From the NCBI GenBank assembly GCA_900541505.1, contig UQKK01000015.1, positions 1 through 64,000 of the forward strand: 64,000 nucleotides of DNA, in the 5' to 3' direction. Shown here in pieces: positions 16,449-24,139 of the stretch (its first letter is position 1; every line of letters starts with the position of its first letter). Below the pieces are notes generated by a model. It was not told the DNA's origin, searched no databases, and saw only the letters and a program-made list of their open reading frames with translations. This DNA is from an uncultured Ruminococcus sp. (GTDB lineage Bacteria > Bacillota > Clostridia > Lachnospirales > Lachnospiraceae). The position numbers and the translations under genes were made by a program.

Positions 16449-16790
16449 TTACGGCGCTTTGCCGCTTGCGAATTGTTTCTCCGTGATTGTCCGGATCTTC
16501 AGACCTAAGTTCTGGCAGAAGCGGATTTCCTCCCGCATGCCCGCCGAAACATGATCCCCGAAGATCCACAGCTCATCGCACAGCCAGAGTAGACTCCTTC
16601 CGGCCTGCATGCCGAGCTGCCTTTCCTCTGGATTGCCATCCTCCAGAACAAGGGCATAAAAATGAGGGACAACCGGAGCTGCCCCACAGGAGAATACATA
16701 TCTGGCATACTGCTTGGCCCGTTCCAGGTTAGCGGAAACATCGCCGCCCAGCGGGGAGCAGATATACACCTTTTTCATCTTACTCATCAT
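16449..16790 (-). CDS. DUF4406 / nucleoside 2-deoxyribosyltransferase-like protein
   Basis: The 113-residue protein starts VYICSPLGGDVSANLERAKQYARYV and has PVVPHFYALVL and CDELWIFGDHVSAGMREEI, the DUF4406 pattern related to nucleoside 2-deoxyribosyltransferases (a Rossmann-like fold binding nucleoside or nucleotide). Substrate is unknown. Its start overlaps the adhesin's last codons by 11 bp (GAGTAAGATG context), implying coupled translation. A role in handling DNA precursors or a nucleotide signal during transfer is possible but unproven. Confidence 0.75.
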   Translation of the reverse strand: MMSKMKKVYICSPLGGDVSANLERAKQYARYVFSCGAAPVVPHFYALVLEDGNPEERQLGMQAGRSLLWLCDELWIFGDHVSAGMREEIRFCQNLGLKIRTITEKQFASGKAP

Positions 16791-19700
16791 CCTTGTTCTT
16801 TTTACGGATAATCAGAAGGGCAACCAGGCCGCCCAGGGCGATGGCACCCAGGCCGATCCAGAAGCCCGTCATGCTGCTGTCTCCGGTCTGCGGCACATCC
16901 ACAGTCGGGATCTTTTCGTTGGTCATTTCCGCTTTCACAATCTCACCATCCTCTCTGATCTCAAACGAATGCGGTGTCGTGTCAATCTGGTAACCATCCG
17001 GCGCATCGAATTCCTCGTAAGTGTATTTTCCATACTCCAGAGTGAAACGAGCGATCCCGTTCTCATCGGTATAGCCCTCGGCCACCACGTTGCCATCCTC
17101 GTCTTTGATGCGGAAGCCCGCATTCGGCAGGAGTTTGCCATCTGCGATGTCTTTCTTGGTGATTTCCAGCTCGCCGGTGATTGGCTTGTTCTCAATGTTG
17201 CCCAGCTCGATGACCTGGCCGTCCTCATCGATCTGTACCTCAAAGATCTCATCGGAAAGGACATAGCCCTCCACGGTAGAAATCTCTTTGATCTGCCAGA
17301 TTCCGTAAGGCACATCCGTAAAGGAGAAGCTGCCATCCTCCGCGGATTCCGCAGTCAGGATCGCATTTTCCTCGGTAAACTCCGTGCAGTCTGCCTTAAA
17401 CAACCCAAAGACTGCGCCGGGGAGCGGCTCTCCGTTTTCATCCACCTTGATGCCGCTGATGCTGCCACGGATGATCTCGTTGAGGATTGCATCGCCATCA
17501 TTGACCACGATCTCCACCACAGCGGTGTCCTCGCCGCCATACTCAAAGACCACCGGATAGGTTTCCTCAGAAATCAGGTAATGCTCGTTGGTGGAGTATT
17601 CCTTCACATAGTAGGAGCCAATGGGCAGGTCTGCCGAGAAGGTCAGGGTACCGTCCGCCTGTACGCCAGCGATCTCAATCAGGCCATCCTTCGGGATAGT
17701 CGTGCCATCGGCGGCAGTCAGGTCTTCGGATGCGTAGAGGGCGAAGTAAACATTGAGGATCTCATCGCCGGTGCCGATCTCGAACAGTTCATCCTTCTCC
17801 AGATCCTTATAGAGCTTCACCAGGACTTTCTGGCGCTCATTGTAGATGGAGACGGAGGTGCTGGTGACCGCCACTTCCTGTCCGGCGTACTCAAGCTCCA
17901 CAGAAATGGGTTCCTCATTCAGTACCATGCCATAAGGCGCTTTGGTTTCCACGATTTCGTATTTGCCCAGGTACAGTTCCGTGCTGGTAGCAGTACCATC
18001 CGCCGAAGTGGTCAGGGTATCCACAACCTCGCCTGCGCTGTAACGGAGGGTGCCATCCGGTGTAACAATGTCCTCCGCAGCCCGGATCTCAAACTCGGTC
18101 CCTTCCAGCCCGGACTCTGCGTAAATCGGCTTATACCGATCCTGCAGCTTTCCTTCCTGAATCTCCACGGAAGAGAACACCTCGCCGGTTTTCTCGATGG
18201 TAATGGTTCCTTTCTGCGGGGCGTTTTCTTTCTCCGCAATGACCAGGACAATGCCATCTTCGCTGACTGCGTTCTCCGGTGTCACATCAAAGAACACAGG
18301 ATCGGAATTCAGGACATATCCGTAGGGCGCTTCGACTTCAACGATAGAATAGCCCTCGCCAAAGGGAAGTACCTCCGGCGTGATGAGCCAACCTTCCTCA
18401 TTGGTTACAAACTGGGTATGCTCCTGTACCTCCGGATAGGTGGTGGTCATGGTGACCAGGTTGCCATCGGGATCGTAGATTTCAAATGTGGCTCCGGCGT
18501 AGGGAATGGTTTCTCCCGTTTCCGCATCCACCTTGACGATCTTCAGATAGGCTTCAAACTCAGCGTTGTTGATGAGATACTTATAGGTCTTTCCATGTTC
18601 GTTGATCGTGACCGTAAAGGCCGGCATATACTCGGTGCCATCCCAGCCCTTGGTCTGCTCCACAACATATTCCCCATAGGGGAGCTTCTTGCTCTGCGCG
18701 AAGCCATCGGCATCGCAGGTCAGGATATCCCTCTCGTCCGGATCGGCGGCATCGTAGCTGCCTGCTGACTTCAGGTAAATCTGGAATTCAGCCCCTTCCT
18801 CCGGTGTCTCGATCTGAGTGCTGCCGTCATCGGTATGTTTGATGATGGCAATATCGCCCTTGATCACATCTTCGCCTACGCCTACCGGGATGGTGTTATG
18901 CTCGATAGTAAAGTTCCCGGCATCAGCACCCACCTCATGGACGGTTTCATCCAGCAGGTAGCCAGGGCTTGGCTCGATCTCACGGATCGTCCAGTCAGGG
19001 CCGCAAATGTACTCCGCTGTCGTAAAGGAGCCATTTTCATCGGTGGTATAGGTGTCCACAAGATCCTCTCCATTGTAAAGGCCATACTTGGCTCCGGCGA
19101 GGGTTGCATCGCCCTGGGCCTCGCCCTTTTCACTGTCGCTCTTGGTAAGCTCAACCGTGAATTTCTTCAGGATATTGGAGAATTCCACAGTGGCCACCTG
19201 ACCGGCATAAACCGTCACGGTCTGGGAATCCTGCGGCACATAGCGGTCTTCTGACAGCTCAGTGATGGTGTAATCCCCAGGCTTCAGGTTATCGATCTGG
19301 ATCTCTCCATTCGGGCCAGTCTGGACGGTCTGGTCTACGCCATTCCCTGTGATCTGGAAAGAGAGGCCCTCCACGATGCCATCCTCAGAGGTCTTAATGA
19401 TCTTGGCGGAACCGTAGCTTACTTTCAGGTTCACAAAACCCTGGACGGAATCGCTGACCGTTTCGGCAAACGTAGCCACGTCCTGAACACCGCCGCCCAC
19501 GTTTCCATCCGTCCAGGTAATCACGCCATAGCGGGTGGCCTCCTTATAGGCGGTGATGGTCATGAACTCACTGGGCGCTTCGGCTGCTGTGATGACGAGC
19601 TGGTTACCCTCCACCGAGCAATTGACGCCGGACTCACTGGCAGAGAAGCTGAACGATCCCACCACGTTGTTTTCATCGGTGAGAACCGCCTTGTACTGGC

Positions 19701-20430
19701 TGCCATCCCATTCAAACTCAAAGGTCTGGGCGCTGTCTGCGCTCTTGCTCATGAAGCTGGGCAGCTTAGTGTGATTCTGTACGTTTGTGGCCATGCTGTT
19801 GTAGTAGCTCATGATCTGGTTATACAGCGGATGACCGGTGCTGATCTGATCCAGCACTGCGTCATAACCGCCGGTGTCCACCTTCTGGAAGTTGGAATCC
19901 CGTTCTCCGACCACGGTTTCCCAGACGAGGAGCTGGGTAGCGATCAGATGTGAAAGGTTATCCGCACCTGCATTCTGGCTGCGCCAGTCCAGAGAGATGT
20001 TGCCGGTATAGCCATACTGAAAGATTCGGCCAATAAAGGTCTTGATCTCATCCGGCGAGATGGTGCTGTTGAGATTCGAGGGATAGTTATCCCAAAAGTT
20101 CTCATCCCACTTGGTCAGCACATCCCCGGTGTTCTGTGTGACACCAGGCTCGATGCAGTAGCAGGCGATTCCCGTATAGGAACCCATGGCCCGGATCGTT
20201 GTCTTGTTGGAACTTCCACTTGTCCAGCCATTCATATAGTGGAGGTTCGGATGGCCCCAATCGCCGCCATAGTTGGCATCCCCGTCACGGGGGAAAGAGA
20301 TCATATAGACCTCCGCCTGCTCGCCAGCGGCATAGGCAGTGGTCGTTCCAAGACCGATAAAACTGGAGAGGCACAGAAGCATCGCCATAAATGCGGTGAG
20401 GCCCCTCTTGAAAACGCTTGTTTTCGACAT
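16780..20430 (-). CDS. Sortase-anchored thioester/Cna-B repeat adhesin (SpaA-like)
   Basis: 1216 residues from ATG 20,430 (AAGGAGG, 8-nt spacing). Order: signal peptide ending AYAAG; an N-terminal domain with CYCIEPGVTQNTGD and, 100 residues later, ATQLLVWETV, the Cys/Gln pair of thioester adhesins that can bond covalently to host surfaces; then about eight Cna-B domains, each closing with an isopeptide-type E box (ITELSEDRY, IREIEPSPGY, IVEVEAPYGY, IVETKAPYGM, IKEISTVEGY, YEEFDAPDGY and others); then VPQTG, a membrane helix and a KKNKDDE tail. The ICE sortase B probably anchors it. It likely mediates cell contact during mating or host attachment. An attenuator-like hairpin lies 26 nt upstream. 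Confidence 0.92.
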   Translation of the reverse strand: MSKTSVFKRGLTAFMAMLLCLSSFIGLGTTTAYAAGEQAEVYMISFPRDGDANYGGDWGHPNLHYMNGWTSGSSNKTTIRAMGSYTGIACYCIEPGVTQNTGDVLTKWDENFWDNYPSNLNSTISPDEIKTFIGRIFQYGYTGNISLDWRSQNAGADNLSHLIATQLLVWETVVGERDSNFQKVDTGGYDAVLDQISTGHPLYNQIMSYYNSMATNVQNHTKLPSFMSKSADSAQTFEFEWDGSQYKAVLTDENNVVGSFSFSASESGVNCSVEGNQLVITAAEAPSEFMTITAYKEATRYGVITWTDGNVGGGVQDVATFAETVSDSVQGFVNLKVSYGSAKIIKTSEDGIVEGLSFQITGNGVDQTVQTGPNGEIQIDNLKPGDYTITELSEDRYVPQDSQTVTVYAGQVATVEFSNILKKFTVELTKSDSEKGEAQGDATLAGAKYGLYNGEDLVDTYTTDENGSFTTAEYICGPDWTIREIEPSPGYLLDETVHEVGADAGNFTIEHNTIPVGVGEDVIKGDIAIIKHTDDGSTQIETPEEGAEFQIYLKSAGSYDAADPDERDILTCDADGFAQSKKLPYGEYVVEQTKGWDGTEYMPAFTVTINEHGKTYKYLINNAEFEAYLKIVKVDAETGETIPYAGATFEIYDPDGNLVTMTTTYPEVQEHTQFVTNEEGWLITPEVLPFGEGYSIVEVEAPYGYVLNSDPVFFDVTPENAVSEDGIVLVIAEKENAPQKGTITIEKTGEVFSSVEIQEGKLQDRYKPIYAESGLEGTEFEIRAAEDIVTPDGTLRYSAGEVVDTLTTSADGTATSTELYLGKYEIVETKAPYGMVLNEEPISVELEYAGQEVAVTSTSVSIYNERQKVLVKLYKDLEKDELFEIGTGDEILNVYFALYASEDLTAADGTTIPKDGLIEIAGVQADGTLTFSADLPIGSYYVKEYSTNEHYLISEETYPVVFEYGGEDTAVVEIVVNDGDAILNEIIRGSISGIKVDENGEPLPGAVFGLFKADCTEFTEENAILTAESAEDGSFSFTDVPYGIWQIKEISTVEGYVLSDEIFEVQIDEDGQVIELGNIENKPITGELEITKKDIADGKLLPNAGFRIKDEDGNVVAEGYTDENGIARFTLEYGKYTYEEFDAPDGYQIDTTPHSFEIREDGEIVKAEMTNEKIPTVDVPQTGDSSMTGFWIGLGAIALGGLVALLIIRKKNKDDE

Positions 20431-20455
20431 TGATTTTTCCTCCTTGTTGGCAAAC

Positions 20456-20483
20456 AAAAAAGGACGCATCCGCAGATGTATCC
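20456..20483 (-). terminator. Attenuator-like terminator in front of the adhesin
   Basis: Minus strand: GGATACATC, loop TGCG, GATGCGTCC, then TTTTTT. The 9-bp arms contain one mismatch and one G-U pair. The T-run ends 26 nt before the adhesin ATG, so transcripts from upstream would stop unless read-through is allowed. Confidence 0.65.
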
Positions 20484-20540
20484 CTCCATGCTGCCTGATT
20501 CAGTTTTCGTTATGCACTTTGCCGGAATACTCCGGCCACT

Positions 20541-20915
20541 TTACATTTGAGGAGTCATCCCTTCGGATGCGTCCTCGCTTTCGTCCAGCCCTTCCGCCTC
20601 GCTCTGTTCCAGCTCCTGCTGATAGGCGGACAGAACCGCCTCATTGATGGCAGTGCGGTCATTTGCGTTCAGCGGGAAGAAGGTGTCCGAATAGTGGGTG
20701 TTTCCGTGCCTGTCCTGGTAGGAGCGGCACGGCATCCGGGCAAAGAGTCCGTTCTTGCCCTCCATCACCGCAATGTCACGGACAACAAAGCGCCCGGAAA
20801 TGCAGACACTGGCAAACGCCTTGGTGCTGGAGCCGGTGTCGCACAGGGCATCGATCTTGGCGCTGAAGGCCGGGGCTTTTTTCTTCTGCCCATTTTCTGA
20901 TTGTTTCGTTGCCAT
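20541..20915 (-). CDS. SpoVG-family regulator
   Basis: The 124-residue protein contains the SpoVG core KAFASVCISGRFVVRDIAVMEG, then LFARMPCRSYQD and YSDTFFPLNANDR. SpoVG proteins bind nucleic acid and tune gene expression. A Lys-rich N-terminus and an acidic tail ending DASEGMTPQM extend the core; the tail matches the Met-tipped ends elsewhere in the ICE. It sits between the DUF3849 gene and the adhesin, so it may regulate the adhesin or transfer genes. Confidence 0.8.
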   Translation of the reverse strand: MATKQSENGQKKKAPAFSAKIDALCDTGSSTKAFASVCISGRFVVRDIAVMEGKNGLFARMPCRSYQDRHGNTHYSDTFFPLNANDRTAINEAVLSAYQQELEQSEAEGLDESEDASEGMTPQM

Positions 20916-20934
20916 GGTTTTCCTCCTGTTTGAT

Positions 20935-21669
20935 TTATTGCAAAGTCATGCCATCGGACGGGATTTCCTCCGTCTCCGGCACCTCCATTGCCGCAAGTTT
21001 TTCCTTCGCCCAATCCGGCAGATATTCTGCGCTCAGGACTCCGATAAAATCGGAGCGGTTGAAAAAGGTAATCTGATCCTTTTCCTCGCTTAAGAATCTC
21101 CCGAACACCGTCTGCCTGGGAGCGCCGGGGATGCATCCCCATCCATCCTTGGCAAGGAAGAGCTGACGCTCCGGTGTCTGGTAGGCGCTGCCCAGAATAT
21201 GAGGGTTCAGCACCAGCAGTTTCCCGGTATAGTCCTGATTCTGGCTGTTCTCCACACAGTGGGCGGCGGTAAACAGGCCCAGGGCCTGCCATGCCTTTCG
21301 CACATCGCCTATGAACAGATCCGTCAGCCCCGGATGGGAACTTACTTCAAACTGCCAGTTATGCTCCTCCTGGGGAATCGGGAAGGTTTCTGCCCATTGC
21401 CGGTTTTCCGGGGAGATACGGCCATCTTCTTTTTTCTGCTGTACGGTATTGGCCAGCACCCAGTTCACACGGTTGAAGCCATACTGCTGGATGATCGGCT
21501 CCGCCAGATCCGGCCCCAGTTTCTTGCCATCATAGTTTTCGGCAATGATCCGCTCGATAGCCCTGGCGCAGTCGCAGTTGATCTTATAACTTTCCCGCCA
21601 GAGATCTTTTTCCTCATGCCGGACAGCCTCCTTCAGAGAATGGCGGTAGAGGGGCTGTCGGCTATCCAT
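20935..21669 (-). CDS. DUF3849-domain ICE protein
   Basis: About 244 residues from ATG 21,669. It begins with the DUF3849 pattern PLYRHSLKEAVRHEE, then LWRESYKINCDCARAIERII, followed by FNRVNWVLANTVQQK and SPENRQWAETF. DUF3849 proteins are common ICE accessories of unknown function. The second half (LTDLFIGDVRKAWQALGLF to FFNRSDFIGVL) is shared with homologues. The tail EEIPSDGMTLQ joins the acidic/Met-tipped group. The start overlaps the AbrB gene by 8 bp. Confidence 0.75.
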   Translation of the reverse strand: MDSRQPLYRHSLKEAVRHEEKDLWRESYKINCDCARAIERIIAENYDGKKLGPDLAEPIIQQYGFNRVNWVLANTVQQKKEDGRISPENRQWAETFPIPQEEHNWQFEVSSHPGLTDLFIGDVRKAWQALGLFTAAHCVENSQNQDYTGKLLVLNPHILGSAYQTPERQLFLAKDGWGCIPGAPRQTVFGRFLSEEKDQITFFNRSDFIGVLSAEYLPDWAKEKLAAMEVPETEEIPSDGMTLQ

Positions 21670-21961
21670 AAAAATCACCGCCCTTTTTCTCCGCCCATTT
21701 GACGGACAGATGGATCAGGGCCGCATGCTGTTCCTCCGGGGTAAGACTGTTTAGGAATTCCAACAGCGATACCTCATCATCCCTGGCCCGTTCCTTCGCC
21801 TTGCACTCATCGCAGATCTTTTCCCGTTTTACCACCACGGTGCGGTCATCCTGCTCGGTAAAGGACAGAATATCATTGTAGGCAAAGCCCACACGCTTGC
21901 GGATTTCAAAGGGGATGGTAATGCGCCCCCGTTTACCGAGGACACGGTACATCGGCCCCAT
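21662..21961 (-). CDS. AbrB/SpoVT-family transcriptional regulator
   Basis: The 99-residue protein has a swapped-hairpin AbrB domain at the N-terminus: MYRVLGKRGRITIPFEIRKRVGF, then YNDILSFTEQDDRTVVVKR. A CDECKAK segment (CxxC) and a helical C-terminus (LLEFLNSLTPEEQHAALIHL) follow. Likely a DNA-binding regulator of ICE genes. The ATG overlaps the upstream stop as TGATG, indicating coupling. Confidence 0.82.
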   Translation of the reverse strand: MGPMYRVLGKRGRITIPFEIRKRVGFAYNDILSFTEQDDRTVVVKREKICDECKAKERARDDEVSLLEFLNSLTPEEQHAALIHLSVKWAEKKGGDFYG

Positions 21962-22179
21962 CAGAACACCTCACTTTCCTCGCAAGCATCCGCATGAGGG
22001 CAGTTCTCACAATCGCCATCGCAGGCGATATCGTCTTCCATGCCATCCATCACTTCAATGACGATCCGGCCCTCCGAGGCGGAGTAACGAAGCAGCGACA
22101 GCGGCTCGATGCCGGAGGCCATGAACAGATCGGCGGGTACAGGCATGAAAATAAATCCCTTTACGATTTTTTCTTGCAT
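21961..22179 (-). CDS. Small Cys-rich ICE protein (about 72 aa)
   Basis: The ATG at 22,179 with AGGAG 11 nt upstream is likely; a GTG at 22,191 is possible. The first part (VKGFIFMPVPADLFMASGI) and LLRYSASEGRIVIEVM resemble a single AbrB-like or antitoxin-like strand-helix. The C-terminus CDGDCENCPHADACEE carries four cysteines and could bind zinc or an Fe-S centre. It overlaps the 3' end of the adenine methylase gene. Function is unknown; it is probably paired with the AbrB protein downstream. Confidence 0.6.
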   Translation of the reverse strand: MQEKIVKGFIFMPVPADLFMASGIEPLSLLRYSASEGRIVIEVMDGMEDDIACDGDCENCPHADACEESEVF

Positions 22180-23141
22180 GATATGATACACTCCTTTAAG
22201 GTTTTTTCGTAATCGAAGCTGGGATCGGAAAACAGCGTCATCTGATGCGGTTTCCGGCGCTCCCTCTCATACAGGTCATAGTTGCCGATGAGCAGCTCCG
22301 GGAATTCCTTGCCCGCCTCATATTTCTGCACCATGGAGTGGATACGCTTAAAATCAAAGAATTCCGATCCCCGATACAGATCCCGGATTTCCGGGCAGTC
22401 GTTGTAGGACACCAGCCATTTGCCTTTCGCATCCGCCAGGGTGTTTTGGAGACGCACATGATCCTCCCAGGTAAATCCGCACTCATACACATACTCGCTG
22501 CTGAAATAAGGCGGATCACAGTAAAAGAAGGCATCCGGACGGTCATAATGGCTGATCAGCACTTCAAAGTCCTGATTTTCGATGACAGCGTTCTCCATGC
22601 GGATGCTGAAATCCTGGATCAGCCCGAACAGGCTCCGGACGGAGAAGGGCTGGCAGGCGAAGCTCTTTCCTGAACTGGAATAGCTGTAGCGGATGAGTTT
22701 TAGGAACATCACCGCACGGCGCAGGTCATAATCATGCATGGCCTTTTTATACAGCTCCCGGATTTCCTCCGCCTTGATCTCCGGCAAGACAATCGTGGTC
22801 AGATCCAGCTCCTGATTTAAGAATTCATCGGTGAATTCTTCCTTCTGGAAGAACTTCTTTAAGACCAGAAAGTCATCCCTGGCGTTTAAGGGCAGAAAGC
22901 CCAGCTCCCGGATAAAGGAGAGAGGCCGGTCACGCATACAGCGGAACAGGTTCACCAGGTTCCCATTGTAGTCGTTGTAAACCTCGAATTTATCCGGCTC
23001 AGCCTTGCCTAACAGCACTGCGCCGGAGCCGCCGAAGGGTTCGATATACCGCTCATAGCGGATCGGGAACAGCGCATAGAGAATGTGGAGGATGGACGTT
23101 TTATTGCCCACCCAGCTCACAGGTGTTTTGATATTCACCAC
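22161..23141 (-). CDS. DNA adenine methylase (Dam/D12 class)
   Basis: The 326-residue protein has TPVSWVGNKTSIL (N-terminal), YIEPFGGSGAVLLG (SAM-binding motif I) and FFYCDPPYFSSEYVY (catalytic DPPY), as in D12-class N6-adenine methyltransferases. No restriction enzyme partner is nearby, so it is an orphan methylase that probably protects the ICE or marks its DNA. The start is GTG (23,141 or 23,138), with AAGGAGG almost touching it. The ribosome site lies in the loop of a CCACC-AAGGA-GGTGG hairpin, and an intrinsic terminator sits just upstream, so expression is likely controlled in the leader. Confidence 0.88.
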   Translation of the reverse strand: MVNIKTPVSWVGNKTSILHILYALFPIRYERYIEPFGGSGAVLLGKAEPDKFEVYNDYNGNLVNLFRCMRDRPLSFIRELGFLPLNARDDFLVLKKFFQKEEFTDEFLNQELDLTTIVLPEIKAEEIRELYKKAMHDYDLRRAVMFLKLIRYSYSSSGKSFACQPFSVRSLFGLIQDFSIRMENAVIENQDFEVLISHYDRPDAFFYCDPPYFSSEYVYECGFTWEDHVRLQNTLADAKGKWLVSYNDCPEIRDLYRGSEFFDFKRIHSMVQKYEAGKEFPELLIGNYDLYERERRKPHQMTLFSDPSFDYEKTLKECIISCKKKS

Positions 23142-23171
23142 CTCCTTGGTGGCACCAACCGCCCGGAAAGC

Positions 23172-23215
23172 AAAAAAGCCGGTACCAACCGTCTTAAAGG
23201 GCGATTGATACCGGC
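23172..23215 (-). terminator. Strong terminator/attenuator upstream of the adenine methylase
   Basis: Minus strand: GCCGGTATCAATCG pairs with CGGTTGGTACCGGC, a 14-bp stem with two G-U pairs and a 10-nt loop, followed by TTTTTT. A second copy of CGGTTGGT (23161-23154) lies downstream and could pair with the left arm instead, giving an antiterminator conformation. Confidence 0.75.
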
Positions 23216-23231
23216 GTAATTTTAGCGATAC

Positions 23232-23339
23232 TTAAAGTTTTGGCATTTCCCGGTCAGCACGGGATGCCGCTTGGCAGAGGCATAAAATCACAATCCCCAT
23301 GATCCCTCCAACCACAGTTCCAGATAAAAATGCAGCCAT
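23232..23339 (-). CDS. DUF3789-family 35-residue membrane peptide
   Basis: This short ORF reads MAAFLSGTVVGGIMGIVILC, then LCQAASRADREMPKL. A Gly-rich hydrophobic helix followed by CLCQAAS.ADR is the DUF3789 pattern found in many Firmicutes ICEs. The ATG at 23,339 has GGAGAGGTGAAGAAAG upstream. It is a single-pass membrane peptide of unknown function, followed by the dam attenuator. Confidence 0.75.
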   Translation of the reverse strand: MAAFLSGTVVGGIMGIVILCLCQAASRADREMPKL

Positions 23340-23370
23340 CTTTCTTCACCTCTCCTTCCTTTCAAATGGT

Positions 23371-23952
23371 TTATAAGTCCATGTCCATCCCTTCCTCGAA
23401 ATCCTCATCCGTTTCATCGATAGAAGTGATATTGACATAGTCTCCGATAATTACCAGGGCCTTATCATAGCTGCCGGATTCCATAATGCGGCTCCGCATT
23501 TCCCTGGCTTGTTCCTCCATGCCATGTTCCTTGAGTGTCCGGCTGGCAATCCCCATCAGGTTAAAGATGTTTCCGTTCTGCCCAATGAGAGGGCAGTCCG
23601 GCTTTTGTGCCGGGGCGTTTTCTTCCAAAGGGCCGCCCAGCCGGTTATCCACGTAGTCAGAACACCACATGCTCCCGAACTGCTCACGGGTGTTCAAGCG
23701 CCAGATTGCCAGCTTTCCCATGTCCAGCTTGACATCGTCAAAGGGGAGAAACAGGTTGGTCAGGCCCTGATGTTCAAAAACAGAAGCCTGTTCAAACCGG
23801 CTCCCGTCCAGCAGAATATTTTCCTCCGTCAGCATGTCATTGATGCCGGTTACCCATTCCTGCAGATCCCCGCCGCAGCCCTGAAGGATCAGCCCTTCCG
23901 GAGTATCCGAATGCCGGAGCTGCTCGGCTTTGATTTCAGTGATTGTTGCCAT
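23371..23952 (-). CDS. Conserved ICE accessory protein (193 aa), Met-tipped
   Basis: The first half contains GGDLQEWVTGINDML and a region ending in LTNLFLPFDDVKLDMGKLAIWRL. The second half has the recurrent ICE block PDCPLIGQNGNIFNLMGIAS, then RTLKEHGMEEQAREM and SYDKALVIIGDYVNI. No catalytic residues are recognised. It ends DFEEGMDMDL, in line with the shared acidic/Met tails. Its start overlaps the small membrane gene upstream by 17 bp. Confidence 0.65.
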   Translation of the reverse strand: MATITEIKAEQLRHSDTPEGLILQGCGGDLQEWVTGINDMLTEENILLDGSRFEQASVFEHQGLTNLFLPFDDVKLDMGKLAIWRLNTREQFGSMWCSDYVDNRLGGPLEENAPAQKPDCPLIGQNGNIFNLMGIASRTLKEHGMEEQAREMRSRIMESGSYDKALVIIGDYVNITSIDETDEDFEEGMDMDL

Positions 23953-24139
23953 GAATCCTTCTCTCCATTTCTGTTTGGTTCATCATCGCCTGTGTTTCAT
24001 TCAGGCGCTTACTCAGCTTTTCAATTTCCGCAGCGGTTTCCCGCTGATATTCCCGATAACTGAACAGGGCCATGGCTGCCAGGGCGGTAATCGCCGCTCC
24101 CAGGATCAGGCCCAGGACAAAATCCAGAGCAAACATCAT
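23936..24139 (-). CDS. Small single-pass membrane protein (67 aa)
   Basis: An N-terminal hydrophobic helix (FALDFVLGLILGAAITALAAMALF) is followed by a charged helical tail (REYQRETAAEIEKLSKRLNETQAM), probably a short coiled coil facing the cytoplasm. Unknown family. It abuts or overlaps both neighbours, so it is translated with them. Confidence 0.6.
   Translation of the reverse strand: MMFALDFVLGLILGAAITALAAMALFSYREYQRETAAEIEKLSKRLNETQAMMNQTEMERRIHGNNH

Noticed and set aside
16714..18768. A 684-codon open frame on the plus strand
   Set aside because: It is the antisense shadow of the adhesin's repetitive, GC-biased codons; it lacks a ribosome site and its protein has no recognisable domain.
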